From Chloroflexota bacterium (GTDB taxonomy: Bacteria > Chloroflexota > Anaerolineae > Promineifilales > Promineifilaceae): 9,750 nt of DNA. The stretch lies in the NCBI GenBank assembly GCA_024223125.1, contig JAAEOP010000140.1:1-9750 (forward strand), given 5' to 3'. This document shows positions 1 to 7,421 of this stretch, in pieces. The notes below the pieces were generated by a model that ran no database searches, was not told where the DNA came from, and saw only the letters and a program-made list of their open reading frames with translations. A program made the position numbers and the translations under genes. The number at the start of each line of letters is the position of its first letter. Positions within the stretch are counted from its first letter, which is position 1.

Positions 1-2114
1 ATGAGTTGCAAATTCTCAGCATCCTGACGCAGTTGTTTTGCCAGTTGTTTGTTAAATAGGTCAGAGCGTATCCAGCGGAAACGCCGTTTGAAACGGGTTT
101 GATATAGTTGGTAGACTTCAGCCGCCTGCACTTGAAACTCGGTAATAGATCGCAAGGAGTGACTGATGCTATTTTCGTTATATTCATGCGTGTCGTCGCT
201 GTTGTCATCAAATAATGAGGCTGTTTTGTATCCCACAGCATCGGCATCCTCATCCTCAAAACGGGAATCGAGCATCTCGGCCCCTTGTGTGCCAATGGGC
301 AACTCTAGTCCATTCTCTAAGGCATGGATGAAGATGTAGTTGCGTAGAATGTGACGCTCCACAGAAAGCAAAAAAGCATATCCGCTGCTTTCTAATCGCT
401 TAAAGAGGTTGGTGCGACTAAAGCCCATCAATCTTCGCCCACCGCGTGAAAGGTCATCCAACACTTTCTTTTCGCGCTGATTGGGCATTTGCTTAGGTCG
501 TTTTACTACATAATTGCCCAATCCATAGCGGGGCAGATTGAGGGCGTTAATACTGTCTATCACATTGACCGCATACATGCGGGCATATTGGTCGTCGGGA
601 TCGGTTTCATCTATCTTAAACTGGATGCTTTTGGGGTGACGGGTGGGGAAATAGGCGCGGTCGCCATTGGCAAACTGGAGGTATTTACGGCCGTTTTGCG
701 GGTCTGGTTTAGCATAATTATCACGAATAAAACTACGGGTACGCCGTACCATGTACAGGCTCATCAATTCGCGCCAATCATCAGGATATTCGCTTTTTTC
801 AAATGCTTCTAACGAACGCAAAGAGGCTTGATGTTTGCGAACGAATTCTATTTCGCCTATTTCACGCAACAATTTCTCTGGGCGAATGCCAAGATCGGCG
901 GTTTCGGGAACAAACAAGCGCAATTGATTGGATAGATCGAGATAGGTTTTGTTATACGGTGTAGCCGATAACAAAATACAACGGCTTTCGTTTTTCTGGA
1001 TGTATTCGTGGATGGCGCGATACCGTTTGCCTTCCCGATTGCGAAGATTGTGACTTTCGTCTATTAGCACCAGCCGGTAGCGGCGCATATCGGGCAATTC
1101 TTTTTGTACGCGGGTGATGGACAATACTTTGGCATGAAGACGATATTCGGCGGCATACCATTCCCACATCTTCACTAAGTTTTTGGGACAAAGGATGAGG
1201 GTGTCCATGAGGAAATCTTCCTCAAAAATTTTGGCAACGGCCGTTGCCATAATTGTTTTGCCCAAGCCAACCACATCGCCAATCAGCACGCCGCCGCGCT
1301 GGTTGATATGACGGGCTGCAATTTTGACAGCGGCCGTTTGGAAATCAAAAAGTTTGTCTTTGAATTCGCGTGGAATTTGAAATTCGCTCAAGCCCACCCG
1401 CGCTTCGTGGGACAGATGGTAAGCCATTTTGAGATAGATGTAATATGGGGGCAATTCTTGTTCGCCAGCCCAGCTTTCTTCGATGATTTGGACAATTTCC
1501 GCAGAAATGTCTATGCACCAGCGGTCTTCCCAACGGTCATTAAACCAGTTGGCTAGTTTATTGGCGGCATCCTGTTCCAGAACGTCAAGGTTAAGTTCGC
1601 CTTGCCCAGATAAACCAGAAAAGGTGAGATTGCTGCTACCCGTATACCCCATAATGGGCGTAACGATGTCCTCACGAAAGAGTAAATACAGTTTGGCGTG
1701 CAGGGTATGGCGCAAAAACAGTTTAACGACGAGTTTGCCATCCCGTATTTGTTGCGCCAAGCGGCGCAAGCCAATTTCATCAGCGTTGGTGGGTGCGCCG
1801 ATGGTTAGCTGTTGGCGAAACTCCTGAGCGAGTTCACGGCGGAGTTGCACGACTTTTTTGTTGTCGATACGGTCGTTTTCTTCATTAAAACTGAAAGCGG
1901 CTTTGAGTTCGTCTTGTGGACGGCTTTGCATCCCGACAAGCAAACGACACTGAGCGTTCTCGCCGCCAGTCCATTCATCTATTTCGGCATCTATTGTTTT
2001 CCAACCACGCAAATTGAAATAGCCAACGCAGAAATCAGCGCGATAAGAAACGTCTAGCGTTTGTTTGAGTTGAGGAAGAAGTTTTTGATCTATGTTATCA
2101 AAAATAATAGGCAT
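1..2114 (-). CDS. PLD-nuclease / SNF2-type helicase fusion, 3' end cut by window edge
   Basis: Reading the minus strand from the ATG at 2114-2112 gives 704 codons without a stop, so the gene continues beyond base 1. Residues about 1-220 form a phospholipase D-like domain: H139-x-K141 within LHAKLYLLF, followed by GSSN at 159-162 and a downstream NLDV. Residues about 255-450 are the first half of an SF2/SNF2 helicase: FQTAAV, then Walker A GDVVGLGKT (Lys near 286), DESH box at 352-355 and LSATP near 382-386. The visible part then continues into the region between the two helicase lobes; the second lobe should lie outside. Family knowledge: PLD-helicase fusions are thought to translocate on and cut DNA and are often found in defence loci. 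No Shine-Dalgarno is visible before the ATG. The system it belongs to cannot be named from this window. Confidence 0.87.
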   Translation of the reverse strand, partial: MPIIFDNIDQKLLPQLKQTLDVSYRADFCVGYFNLRGWKTIDAEIDEWTGGENAQCRLLVGMQSRPQDELKAAFSFNEENDRIDNKKVVQLRRELAQEFRQQLTIGAPTNADEIGLRRLAQQIRDGKLVVKLFLRHTLHAKLYLLFREDIVTPIMGYTGSSNLTFSGLSGQGELNLDVLEQDAANKLANWFNDRWEDRWCIDISAEIVQIIEESWAGEQELPPYYIYLKMAYHLSHEARVGLSEFQIPREFKDKLFDFQTAAVKIAARHINQRGGVLIGDVVGLGKTIMATAVAKIFEEDFLMDTLILCPKNLVKMWEWYAAEYRLHAKVLSITRVQKELPDMRRYRLVLIDESHNLRNREGKRYRAIHEYIQKNESRCILLSATPYNKTYLDLSNQLRLFVPETADLGIRPEKLLREIGEIEFVRKHQASLRSLEAFEKSEYPDDWRELMSLYMVRRTRSFIRDNYAKPDPQNGRKYLQFANGDRAYFPTRHPKSIQFKIDETDPDDQYARMYAVNVIDSINALNLPRYGLGNYVVKRPKQMPNQREKKVLDDLSRGGRRLMGFSRTNLFKRLESSGYAFLLSVERHILRNYIFIHALENGLELPIGTQGAEMLDSRFEDEDADAVGYKTASLFDDNSDDTHEYNENSISHSLRSITEFQVQAAEVYQLYQTRFKRRFRWIRSDLFNKQLAKQLRQDAENLQL

Positions 2115-2119
2115 AATTT

Positions 2120-2159
2120 TACAATTGTTGTGAAGGGCTTTTTATGTCCAATAATTGTA
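2120..2159. promoter_or_regulatory. Inverted repeat upstream of the helicase gene, candidate operator
   Basis: TACAATT (2120-2126) and its perfect complement AATTGTA (2153-2159) flank 26 bases just upstream of the helicase ATG. On the minus strand a TTGGAC lies inside the repeat, but no good -10 follows at the usual spacing. This may be an operator or chance; the rest of the gap 2160-2386 shows only a short GATCATGATC palindrome at 2289-2298. Confidence 0.2.
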
Positions 2160-2386
2160 TCGGTGTTGGATAGAGTTGACGAATAGGGCAGGGAGAAAAT
2201 GAAGCTAAAAGCTGTGTCTATGAGTTTCCCATCCCACATCCCCATTCACCCGCAAAAACATGGGACACTCAGCCCACGCCAAAAATCCGATCATGATCCG
2301 ATTTACGGGAAGCGTCTCAACCTATACACTGAAAGTAAGAAACCCTCTTCATTTGAGAGAGAAATTTGGATTTTAGGAGGCAGATC

Positions 2387-2503
2387 ATGACCCCATTACA
2401 AGCGACGCTCATCTTATTAGCCCTGATTACTATTCGCTTTATTTTACCGATAGCGATCACATTCACTTTCGGCAGATTGCATGATCACTATTTCGCGCAT
2501 TGA
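2387..2503 (+). CDS. 38-residue single-span membrane protein
   Basis: The ATG at 2387 is preceded by a full AGGAGG (2375-2380) at six bases, the strongest ribosome site in the window, so this very short frame is probably translated. The product starts MTPLQATLILL and is almost entirely hydrophobic (residues 5-28), with an IRFILPIAIT segment and a polar, His-rich tail ending HDHYFAH. It is predicted to be one membrane helix. I do not recognise the family. The next small gene starts 21 bases downstream and has a similar core (IRxxIPxxxT), which suggests a co-translated pair, perhaps subunits or stabilisers of a membrane complex. No large partner gene is adjacent. It is too short for usual ORF cut-offs. 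Confidence 0.7.
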   Translation: MTPLQATLILLALITIRFILPIAITFTFGRLHDHYFAH

Positions 2504-2524
2504 GGCAACGGATTCTTAAAGATC

Positions 2525-2686
2525 ATGGAAAACACACTCCTTGAAATCACGGCCGTTTTACTTGGCCTCCTGATTCGATTAGGCATTCCCCTTAGCCTGA
2601 CAATCTTGCTGTCCCTATTCCTGAAATGGTTGGACAGACGTTGGCAAGCAGAAGCCGAAGCAGAAGCAGCGACAAAAAGAACGTAG
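2525..2686 (+). CDS. 53-residue single-span membrane protein
   Basis: Starts at ATG 2525 and ends at TAG 2684-2686. The protein has one long hydrophobic helix (residues about 10-34, with IRLGIPLSLTILL) followed by KWLDRRW and an Ala/Glu-rich charged tail (QAEAEAEAAT), which the positive-inside rule would place in the cytoplasm. The ribosome site is weak (AAAGATC directly before ATG), so translation may be coupled to the small gene that ends 21 bases upstream. The core resembles that neighbour (IR-x-x-x-P), so the two may be distant paralogues. Function unknown. The octamer ACGGCCGT at 2549 lies inside it and encodes Thr-Ala-Val. Confidence 0.6.
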   Translation: MENTLLEITAVLLGLLIRLGIPLSLTILLSLFLKWLDRRWQAEAEAEAATKRT

Positions 2687-2721
2687 GCCAAAGAGCTGCT
2701 TGCCTACCAAAAGCCATGCTA

Positions 2722-2749
2722 GGAACTGTTTCGCGTAAACGGCCGTTCC
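2722..2749. terminator. Imperfect hairpin between convergent genes
   Basis: The 129-base gap between the small membrane genes (plus) and the response regulator (minus) holds GGAAC/GTTCC outer arms and GTTT/AAAC inner arms around a CGCGT loop, with an uneven bulge. A run of eight C follows, not T. It could end transcription from both sides, but the stem is weak. Nothing else recognisable lies in the gap. Confidence 0.2.
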
Positions 2750-2815
2750 CCCCCCAGGCTACTCTACCAACTAAGAATGGCAGGATATATTCGTATGCGA
2801 CCCTTTTGGAACCAT

Positions 2816-3472
2816 CTAATCGTCCAGGTCAATCAACCCCTTTTTGATAGCGTATTTAACCAATGCAATGCGACTGTGCATGTTGAGTTTACGCATAAGA
2901 TTTTCTCGATGCCGATCAACAGTTTTAACGCTGATACCTAGCTGGAGAGCGATTTGGGGGTTGGTAAGTCCTTCGGCTATTAGCCCCAACACCTCCTGTT
3001 CGCGGGCGGTTAGATTGTCGGGCAAAGGTTTGGTCGCCGGTTTTTGGCGATTAACAAAATCTTGCACCAATCGCGCCGCCAATGATGGAAACAGATACAC
3101 TTCGCCACGATTGATAGTACGAATAGCGGCAACCAAATCATCGGGAGCGGCGCGTTTGGGGATGTAGCCGGATGCGCCAGCTTTGAGCATCTCGAAAAAG
3201 TATTGTTCGTCTTCGTGCATGGTCAGGGCGAGAACGGCCGTATCTGGGGCTGCTTCCTTCACTAATCGGGTCGCTTCAATCCCATTCATATCCGGCATCA
3301 AAATGTCCATGAGAATGATGTCCGGTTGCAGGGATTGGGCTAAAGTGACTGCTTCACGGCCGTTTTCCGCTTCCCCAATAATTTCCATATCCGTCTGCGC
3401 TTCCAACAACATACGCAACCCTGACCGGACAACAGCGTGATCATCGGCTAATATCAATTTGATTTTAGACAT
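2816..3472 (-). CDS. NarL/LuxR-type response regulator
   Basis: A 218-residue two-component regulator. The receiver domain (1-120) shows the acidic pair D10-D11, phosphoacceptor D56 in LMDILMPDMNG, T84 and K106 (in GYIPK). The C-terminal LuxR/GerE helix-turn-helix (about 150-212) carries LTAREQEVL, EGLTNPQIA and the recognition stretch SVKTVDRHRENLMRKL. It should dimerise and bind DNA once phosphorylated by the kinase encoded just upstream in the same operon: the kinase stop and this ATG are 27 bases apart and an AAGGAA lies six bases before the ATG. All key residues are present, so it looks functional. Its target genes cannot be told from here. Confidence 0.95.
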   Translation of the reverse strand: MSKIKLILADDHAVVRSGLRMLLEAQTDMEIIGEAENGREAVTLAQSLQPDIILMDILMPDMNGIEATRLVKEAAPDTAVLALTMHEDEQYFFEMLKAGASGYIPKRAAPDDLVAAIRTINRGEVYLFPSLAARLVQDFVNRQKPATKPLPDNLTAREQEVLGLIAEGLTNPQIALQLGISVKTVDRHRENLMRKLNMHSRIALVKYAIKKGLIDLDD

Positions 3473-3499
3473 TATTAGTTCCTTGTTTTTCCTCGATTC

Positions 3500-5683
3500 T
3501 CAAACCTCCGCGGTCTCCAAGGTCTCAGAAGTTTTTTCTTCCACGACTTCTATTATGGGAACAGTTACCCGAATTATCGTGCCGGCGCCGGGTTGGGAAT
3601 CAATCTCCCAAACGCCACCGGCCAAAGATACCCGCTCCTGCATTCCCAGTAAACCCCAGCGATATTCCGAATCGGTTCGCAGCGCTTTATCCTGATTGAA
3701 GCCGCTGCCATCATCTTGCACTGCCAGTTGAATCGTATCTTCACTATAGGTTAATTGCATAGTGACATGCCGGGCGTCGGCGTGTTTGATAATATTGGTC
3801 AGGGATTCTTGAGCGATACGAAATATGGTGGTTTCGATTTCTAGTTGAATGCGGCGGATACGGCCGTTCACCTCAAACCGTGTATCAACCTGCGTCCGTT
3901 CCTCAAATTTCAGCGCCTGTCCCCGCAGCGCCGGTACCAATCCCAGATCATCCAGGACGGACGGCCGTAAACCCATCACTAGATTATGGAGTTCCTTAAT
4001 CACCTGGGAGCTCATCATTTTCAATTCTTTCAACTGGCGGGCGGCCAATTCCGGATCGCGCTGGACGCTGGCGCTGGCGGCGGCCAGACCCAGACTTAGG
4101 GCGGTCACTATTTGCCCTGTACCGTCATGCAGTTCACGGGCAATGCGCTGCCTTTCACTTTCTTGAGCGGAAACAATCTGGCGCAGCAACTCGCCGCGCA
4201 GTTCTTCTCGTGCCTGCACCTCGTGGTAAAGGGTGGCGTTGGCGATGGCCATACTGAGTTGGCTGGCAACAGTGCGAATCAAATCATGGTCGCGTGCGGT
4301 CAGGCAGTTGGCTCCCGCTTCCACGTTTAAGACCAGGCAGCCACCCACCTGATCCTGAATCATAAGGGGGATACCGATAGTCCGTTCTGGGATGGGATAC
4401 TTTGTGCAGTTTTGATCTTCCGGATGGGATAGGCAGATACATTGGTTGACCGGCATGAAAATATCTCCGGTCCAACAGAGAGCATCATCGCTGGCGGCAA
4501 CTTGCCCGGCTATTTTTCTGGCCTGATCGATGACTTCTGTCACGGCCGTTTTGGTCGCCCCATTGGCTGTTTCGTAACCGGCGACAGCGACTTGCTGCAA
4601 CGGCCGTTCCTCATTTTCCCGAAGGAATATGATACCTCCCCGAATACGGGGAATACTTTTGAAAATATTGGCTAGAGCGTCTTGTAGTAAGGTGTCTCGA
4701 TCCAGGGTAGCAGCCAGACTGCGGGATAGATCGAACAGCATAGTTAAGTCTTGCACGGCCGTTTGCAATTCCCGGTTAAGCTTTTCCGTTTCCGCGCGGG
4801 CGCGCTGCTGCGTGGCCAGGGCTTCTTGTTGGGCAATCAATTTGGCTTCATTGGCGGCCGCTAATCTCTGCTCCCGTTCTAATTCAAAGGCTCGCAAAGC
4901 CCGAATGACAAAAACAGCCATGACGCCAGCTAAAATAGCCCGGAAAAGCTGTATTGGAATGCCAAACATTTCCTGGAACAGGTCAGAATTGATGATGGTG
5001 GAAGGCCAGAGGAAGCTGGGTTTGGTAAATAGCTGCCCCACGGCTCCATAGATGAGCAGCGCCAGCGCCGCCCCAAGCAGATCACGAGCGCAAACAAACA
5101 TCCCTCTGGCTTTGAAGGAGCGGCGTTGCAGCGTCATAGCCCAGGCGGCCAAAAAGGCGGCGGGAATCGCCAGTGCGTAGCGGCTCAAAACATCAACGGC
5201 CGTTACGCAGTTGTTGCCGCAAGGACGATGCGTCCACAAAGTAATGACCACGAGAGCCAGCCAGATACCGACCAGGACGGCTGTCCATTTGATGGTTGCC
5301 CGACGGCCGTGATTGGCGCCAGAGTCATTGGCAAAAATAGTTCGCAGACCAAAGATGGCTAACAGCAAAAAGGACAGGCTCAACAACCCCACGCGGAAGA
5401 TTTCAAAAAACAAATGGCCTACAGGATTAGCCATTATATTTGTACCGGGAAGATGGATATACACTTCCACCCATTCATGGGCGCCGTGCAGAAGGCCAAA
5501 TCCGGCCAAAAAAAGCAAAGCCTGTGTGCGGCGAAATTCGGAGGAGCGGCCCAATTCCAACCAAACAGCCAGCCCCATGCTGAAAAAGCCCAGGCCATAG
5601 AAGAAAAACACAATCACAATATTGCGCTCAAAAAAGAGAGTTAGGGAATCCATCATTCTATTATAATTCCTTTTCCATCTCAT
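3500..5683 (-). CDS. 7TM-GAF sensor histidine kinase (HisKA_3 / NarL-partner type)
   Basis: A 727-residue membrane sensor kinase. Seven hydrophobic segments span about 21-41, 54-75, 91-113, 131-150, 165-183, 199-217 and 243-262; the charged loops fit an N-out topology, putting the kinase in the cytoplasm. A His-rich LHGAHEW (65-71) lies in TM2 and a CxxxC (C155, C159) in a loop predicted outside. A coiled coil (about 264-310) leads to a GAF domain (about 310-485) with four cysteines, C403, C415, C417 and C426. HisKA_3 follows with ARELHDGTGQ (H519), then HATPase with N630, DDGSGF (657-662) and WGLLGMQERV (676-685). It should autophosphorylate on H519 and pass phosphate to the regulator 27 bases downstream. 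The signal is unknown; the cysteines suggest redox or metal. Translation may start at Met10 or Met11 (5656 or 5653), behind an AAAAGGA, rather than at 5683. Confidence 0.95.
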   Translation of the reverse strand: MRWKRNYNRMMDSLTLFFERNIVIVFFFYGLGFFSMGLAVWLELGRSSEFRRTQALLFLAGFGLLHGAHEWVEVYIHLPGTNIMANPVGHLFFEIFRVGLLSLSFLLLAIFGLRTIFANDSGANHGRRATIKWTAVLVGIWLALVVITLWTHRPCGNNCVTAVDVLSRYALAIPAAFLAAWAMTLQRRSFKARGMFVCARDLLGAALALLIYGAVGQLFTKPSFLWPSTIINSDLFQEMFGIPIQLFRAILAGVMAVFVIRALRAFELEREQRLAAANEAKLIAQQEALATQQRARAETEKLNRELQTAVQDLTMLFDLSRSLAATLDRDTLLQDALANIFKSIPRIRGGIIFLRENEERPLQQVAVAGYETANGATKTAVTEVIDQARKIAGQVAASDDALCWTGDIFMPVNQCICLSHPEDQNCTKYPIPERTIGIPLMIQDQVGGCLVLNVEAGANCLTARDHDLIRTVASQLSMAIANATLYHEVQAREELRGELLRQIVSAQESERQRIARELHDGTGQIVTALSLGLAAASASVQRDPELAARQLKELKMMSSQVIKELHNLVMGLRPSVLDDLGLVPALRGQALKFEERTQVDTRFEVNGRIRRIQLEIETTIFRIAQESLTNIIKHADARHVTMQLTYSEDTIQLAVQDDGSGFNQDKALRTDSEYRWGLLGMQERVSLAGGVWEIDSQPGAGTIIRVTVPIIEVVEEKTSETLETAEV

Positions 5684-5687
5684 TGCC

Positions 5688-5699
5688 TGATCTTGATCA
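5688..5699. promoter_or_regulatory. Short palindrome in the divergent kinase/deacetylase gap
   Basis: TGATC-TT-GATCA is a perfect two-arm inverted repeat just upstream of the kinase start, in the 129-base gap between divergent genes. It could be an operator. Nothing ties it to a known regulator. Confidence 0.15.
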
Positions 5700-5775
5700 T
5701 AAGGAAGATAGTCTGCCTAATAACTAGCGTTGCTAATTCGTCTCTCAATCGTGATAGAGAAGGAGATAAATTTGC

Positions 5776-5804
5776 TTGACCGTTATACGACCGTTGGCTA
5801 TTCT
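5776..5804 (+). promoter_or_regulatory. Candidate promoter for the deacetylase gene (leaderless)
   Basis: TTGACC (5776-5781), a 17-base spacer and TATTCT (5799-5804) form a reasonable sigma70-type promoter. Transcription would start near 5811, two bases before the ATG at 5813. The bases before that ATG are pyrimidine-rich with no Shine-Dalgarno, and an in-frame TGA at 5777 rules out a longer N-terminus. A leaderless message is therefore plausible. Confidence 0.4.
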
Positions 5805-5812
5805 CCTTCCTC

Positions 5813-6934
5813 ATGACAGACTGGCAAGACAACACACCACACACGCCACCCAAAGCAGGGCTATTGGCTACATTGATGGCCTTTATCATGATTCTGCTCT
5901 TCATGAGCATTGTATTGAGCCAATCTCCTACTAGCCTCCAACCAGATGACGCTTTAGCAGTGGTCGTGACGGCCGCGGAAACGGCCGTAAGCGCTTTACC
6001 TACCATCGTCCCCACCAACACGTCCACACCAAACCCCTCACCCACCCTTAAACCTACAGCCACAGCCACATTTACCCCTACGCCCACCAACACGCCTACC
6101 CAAACGCCAACACCCACCCTCACCAATACGCCGCCTCCGGGTGCATCTCTAACCCCGACACCCACACCCACCCTGTCACCGCCTCAGGCTGGGCCATTGC
6201 CCACACCCAACGGCATCTACAGTTACACACTCAAAACACCCATCCTCATGTACCATTACATCAGTATCCATCCTGAAGATGCCGATAAATACCGTATTGA
6301 CCTCTCTGTGGCCCCAGATGATTTTCGCGCTCAAATGGAATATCTGGCTGAGAATGGGTATACGGCCGTAGACCCATATGATCTATCACGAGCCATCACC
6401 GATAAAACAGATTTACCCGCTAAACCGATTATCATCACTATTGATGATGGCTATCGAGACAACTACACTAACGCTTTCCCCATCCTGAAAGAGTTTGGTT
6501 TTACCGCCACCATCTTTTTAGCGACCGATTTTCTAGATCGTGGCGACCCCAATTATCTGACCTGGGAGATGGTCAAAGAGATGTCCGACTACGGCATCAA
6601 ATTTGAAGCGCACTCCAAGTCACATATTGATTTGCGTGAACAAAGCCGCGACCATCTTGTTTGGGAATTGCTTGGCTCTCAGGAAACAATAGCGGCCCAT
6701 ATTGGTTATCGGCCGCACTATTTTGCTTACCCCGGCGGCCGTTACGATGAAGACACGATTGCTGTTTTACAAGAACTGGGTTTTTGGGGGGCTGTCACCA
6801 CCATGGGCGGAACTTGGCACGGTTTTGAAGATAGGTTTGAATGGACGAGGGTACGTATTCACAACTACACCACCATCCCCGATTTTGCTGACCTGGTTGA
6901 TCTGGGCAACACGGCCGGCGGCAAACGGCAATAA
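5813..6934 (+). CDS. Membrane-anchored polysaccharide deacetylase (NodB domain, CE4)
   Basis: A 373-residue protein that should remove N- or O-acetyl groups from a cell-surface polysaccharide or peptidoglycan. Residues 15-36 are a membrane anchor. Residues about 61-130 form a Thr/Pro linker (TPTPTNTPTQTPTPT type), likely a wall-spanning spacer. The NodB domain follows: TPILMYHYI (142-150), motif 1 TIDDGYRD (209-216; D211 catalytic base, D212 metal ligand), motif 2 HSKSH (H267 and H271, metal ligands) and motif 3 RPHYFAYPGGRYD (300-312). All CE4 metal residues are present, so it is probably active. It acts outside the membrane. The start is fixed by an in-frame stop upstream; there is no ribosome site (see promoter). 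The linker region is low-complexity DNA, whose antisense reads as a false Gly/Val ORF. Confidence 0.93.
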   Translation: MTDWQDNTPHTPPKAGLLATLMAFIMILLFMSIVLSQSPTSLQPDDALAVVVTAAETAVSALPTIVPTNTSTPNPSPTLKPTATATFTPTPTNTPTQTPTPTLTNTPPPGASLTPTPTPTLSPPQAGPLPTPNGIYSYTLKTPILMYHYISIHPEDADKYRIDLSVAPDDFRAQMEYLAENGYTAVDPYDLSRAITDKTDLPAKPIIITIDDGYRDNYTNAFPILKEFGFTATIFLATDFLDRGDPNYLTWEMVKEMSDYGIKFEAHSKSHIDLREQSRDHLVWELLGSQETIAAHIGYRPHYFAYPGGRYDEDTIAVLQELGFWGAVTTMGGTWHGFEDRFEWTRVRIHNYTTIPDFADLVDLGNTAGGKRQ

Positions 6935-6941
6935 ATGAGTG

Positions 6942-6974
6942 AGAGGTTCCACCTTTTGGAAAGGTGGAACTTCT
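6942..6974. terminator. Bidirectional hairpin between convergent genes
   Basis: Eleven perfect pairs, GTTCCACCTTT (6946-6956) with AAAGGTGGAAC (6960-6970), around a TGG loop. The stem extends to 15 pairs (6942-6974) with one G-T wobble. It lies between the deacetylase stop (6934) and the SCP2 stop (6980), as expected of a shared terminator. There is no T-run on either side, so it may act as a 3' end stabiliser rather than a classic intrinsic terminator. Confidence 0.7.
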
Positions 6975-6979
6975 ACATG

Positions 6980-7297
6980 TTACCCCATAATAGATTGCAG
7001 TTTCATAACTGTGTTCAGGTCACCGTCAACCTTGATTTTGCCAGACATGAAGGCCATCATTGGGTTCAGGTCACCAGACATCATACCCACATAATCAGCG
7101 CTGGTCATATTGATGGTTGCCGAAGCGCCATCAGCTGCCCCTTCATCAACCTGGACAACGCCATTATCTACATTTAATGTCCAGGCGCCGCCATCGTCGC
7201 CAGATAAATCAAATACAACGACAGCGCTGACGCCGGCAATTTTGCTGGCGTCTACAGTCTCAGGTAATTTGGAAAAAATATCAGCAGGTGTTGTCAT
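6980..7297 (-). CDS. SCP2 sterol-binding (sterol carrier) domain protein
   Basis: A 105-residue stand-alone SCP2 domain. It starts MTTPADIFSKLPETVD and shows the family pattern: a strand with VVVFDLSG, GGAWTLNV, acidic GVVQVDEG, then ASATINMTSADYVGMMSG and the C-terminal DLNPMMAFMSGKIKVDGDL with MKLQSIMG. Family knowledge: these bind lipids or fatty acyl groups in a hydrophobic tunnel; the bacterial single-domain role is poorly defined. There is no signal peptide, so it is cytoplasmic. The start is supported by AGGAG eight bases before the ATG, and a strong promoter lies about 60 bases upstream. It is convergent with the deacetylase and divergent from the DUF3179 gene. Confidence 0.9.
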   Translation of the reverse strand: MTTPADIFSKLPETVDASKIAGVSAVVVFDLSGDDGGAWTLNVDNGVVQVDEGAADGASATINMTSADYVGMMSGDLNPMMAFMSGKIKVDGDLNTVMKLQSIMG

Positions 7298-7358
7298 GTT
7301 TATCTCCTAATTTATGTCTTGTATCTGCCTGCGGCAGGAAATGGATTTTGCAACTTTG

Positions 7359-7386
7359 AGTATAACAACGGCCGTAACCGTGTCAA
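7359..7386 (-). promoter_or_regulatory. Sigma70-type promoter for the SCP2 gene
   Basis: On the minus strand: TTGACA (7386-7381, perfect consensus), 16-base spacer, TATACT (7364-7359, 5 of 6). Transcription would start near 7352, giving a leader of about 55 bases with an AGGAG before the ATG. The octamer ACGGCCGT (7368-7375) sits inside the spacer. The leader also holds a short CTGCC-TGC-GGCAG hairpin (7325-7337). Confidence 0.6.
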
Positions 7387-7421
7387 GCTTACAGATGCCG
7401 CACGGCAATATATTTAATATT

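Noticed and set aside
952..1780. Short minus-strand frames (952-1191, 1345-1533, 1553-1780) inside the helicase region
   Set aside because: They are in other phases than the continuous 704-codon helicase frame, which carries all recognisable motifs.
2199..2390. 63-residue plus-strand frame whose TGA overlaps the ATG at 2387, with GGGAGA before its ATG
   Set aside because: The ATGA overlap and the weak ribosome site are suggestive of a leader peptide, but the sequence is polar, without any domain, and has its own fully adequate downstream ribosome site at 2375. Not called without conservation data.
2643..2704. 9-base inverted repeat GGCAAGCAG / CTGCTTGCC
   Set aside because: A 44-base loop, partly inside a coding region, without a T-run; likely chance.
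5680..6171. Minus-strand frame rich in Gly/Val repeats
   Set aside because: It is the antisense of the Thr/Pro linker of the deacetylase and of its promoter gap; the repeats are a by-product of low-complexity codons.
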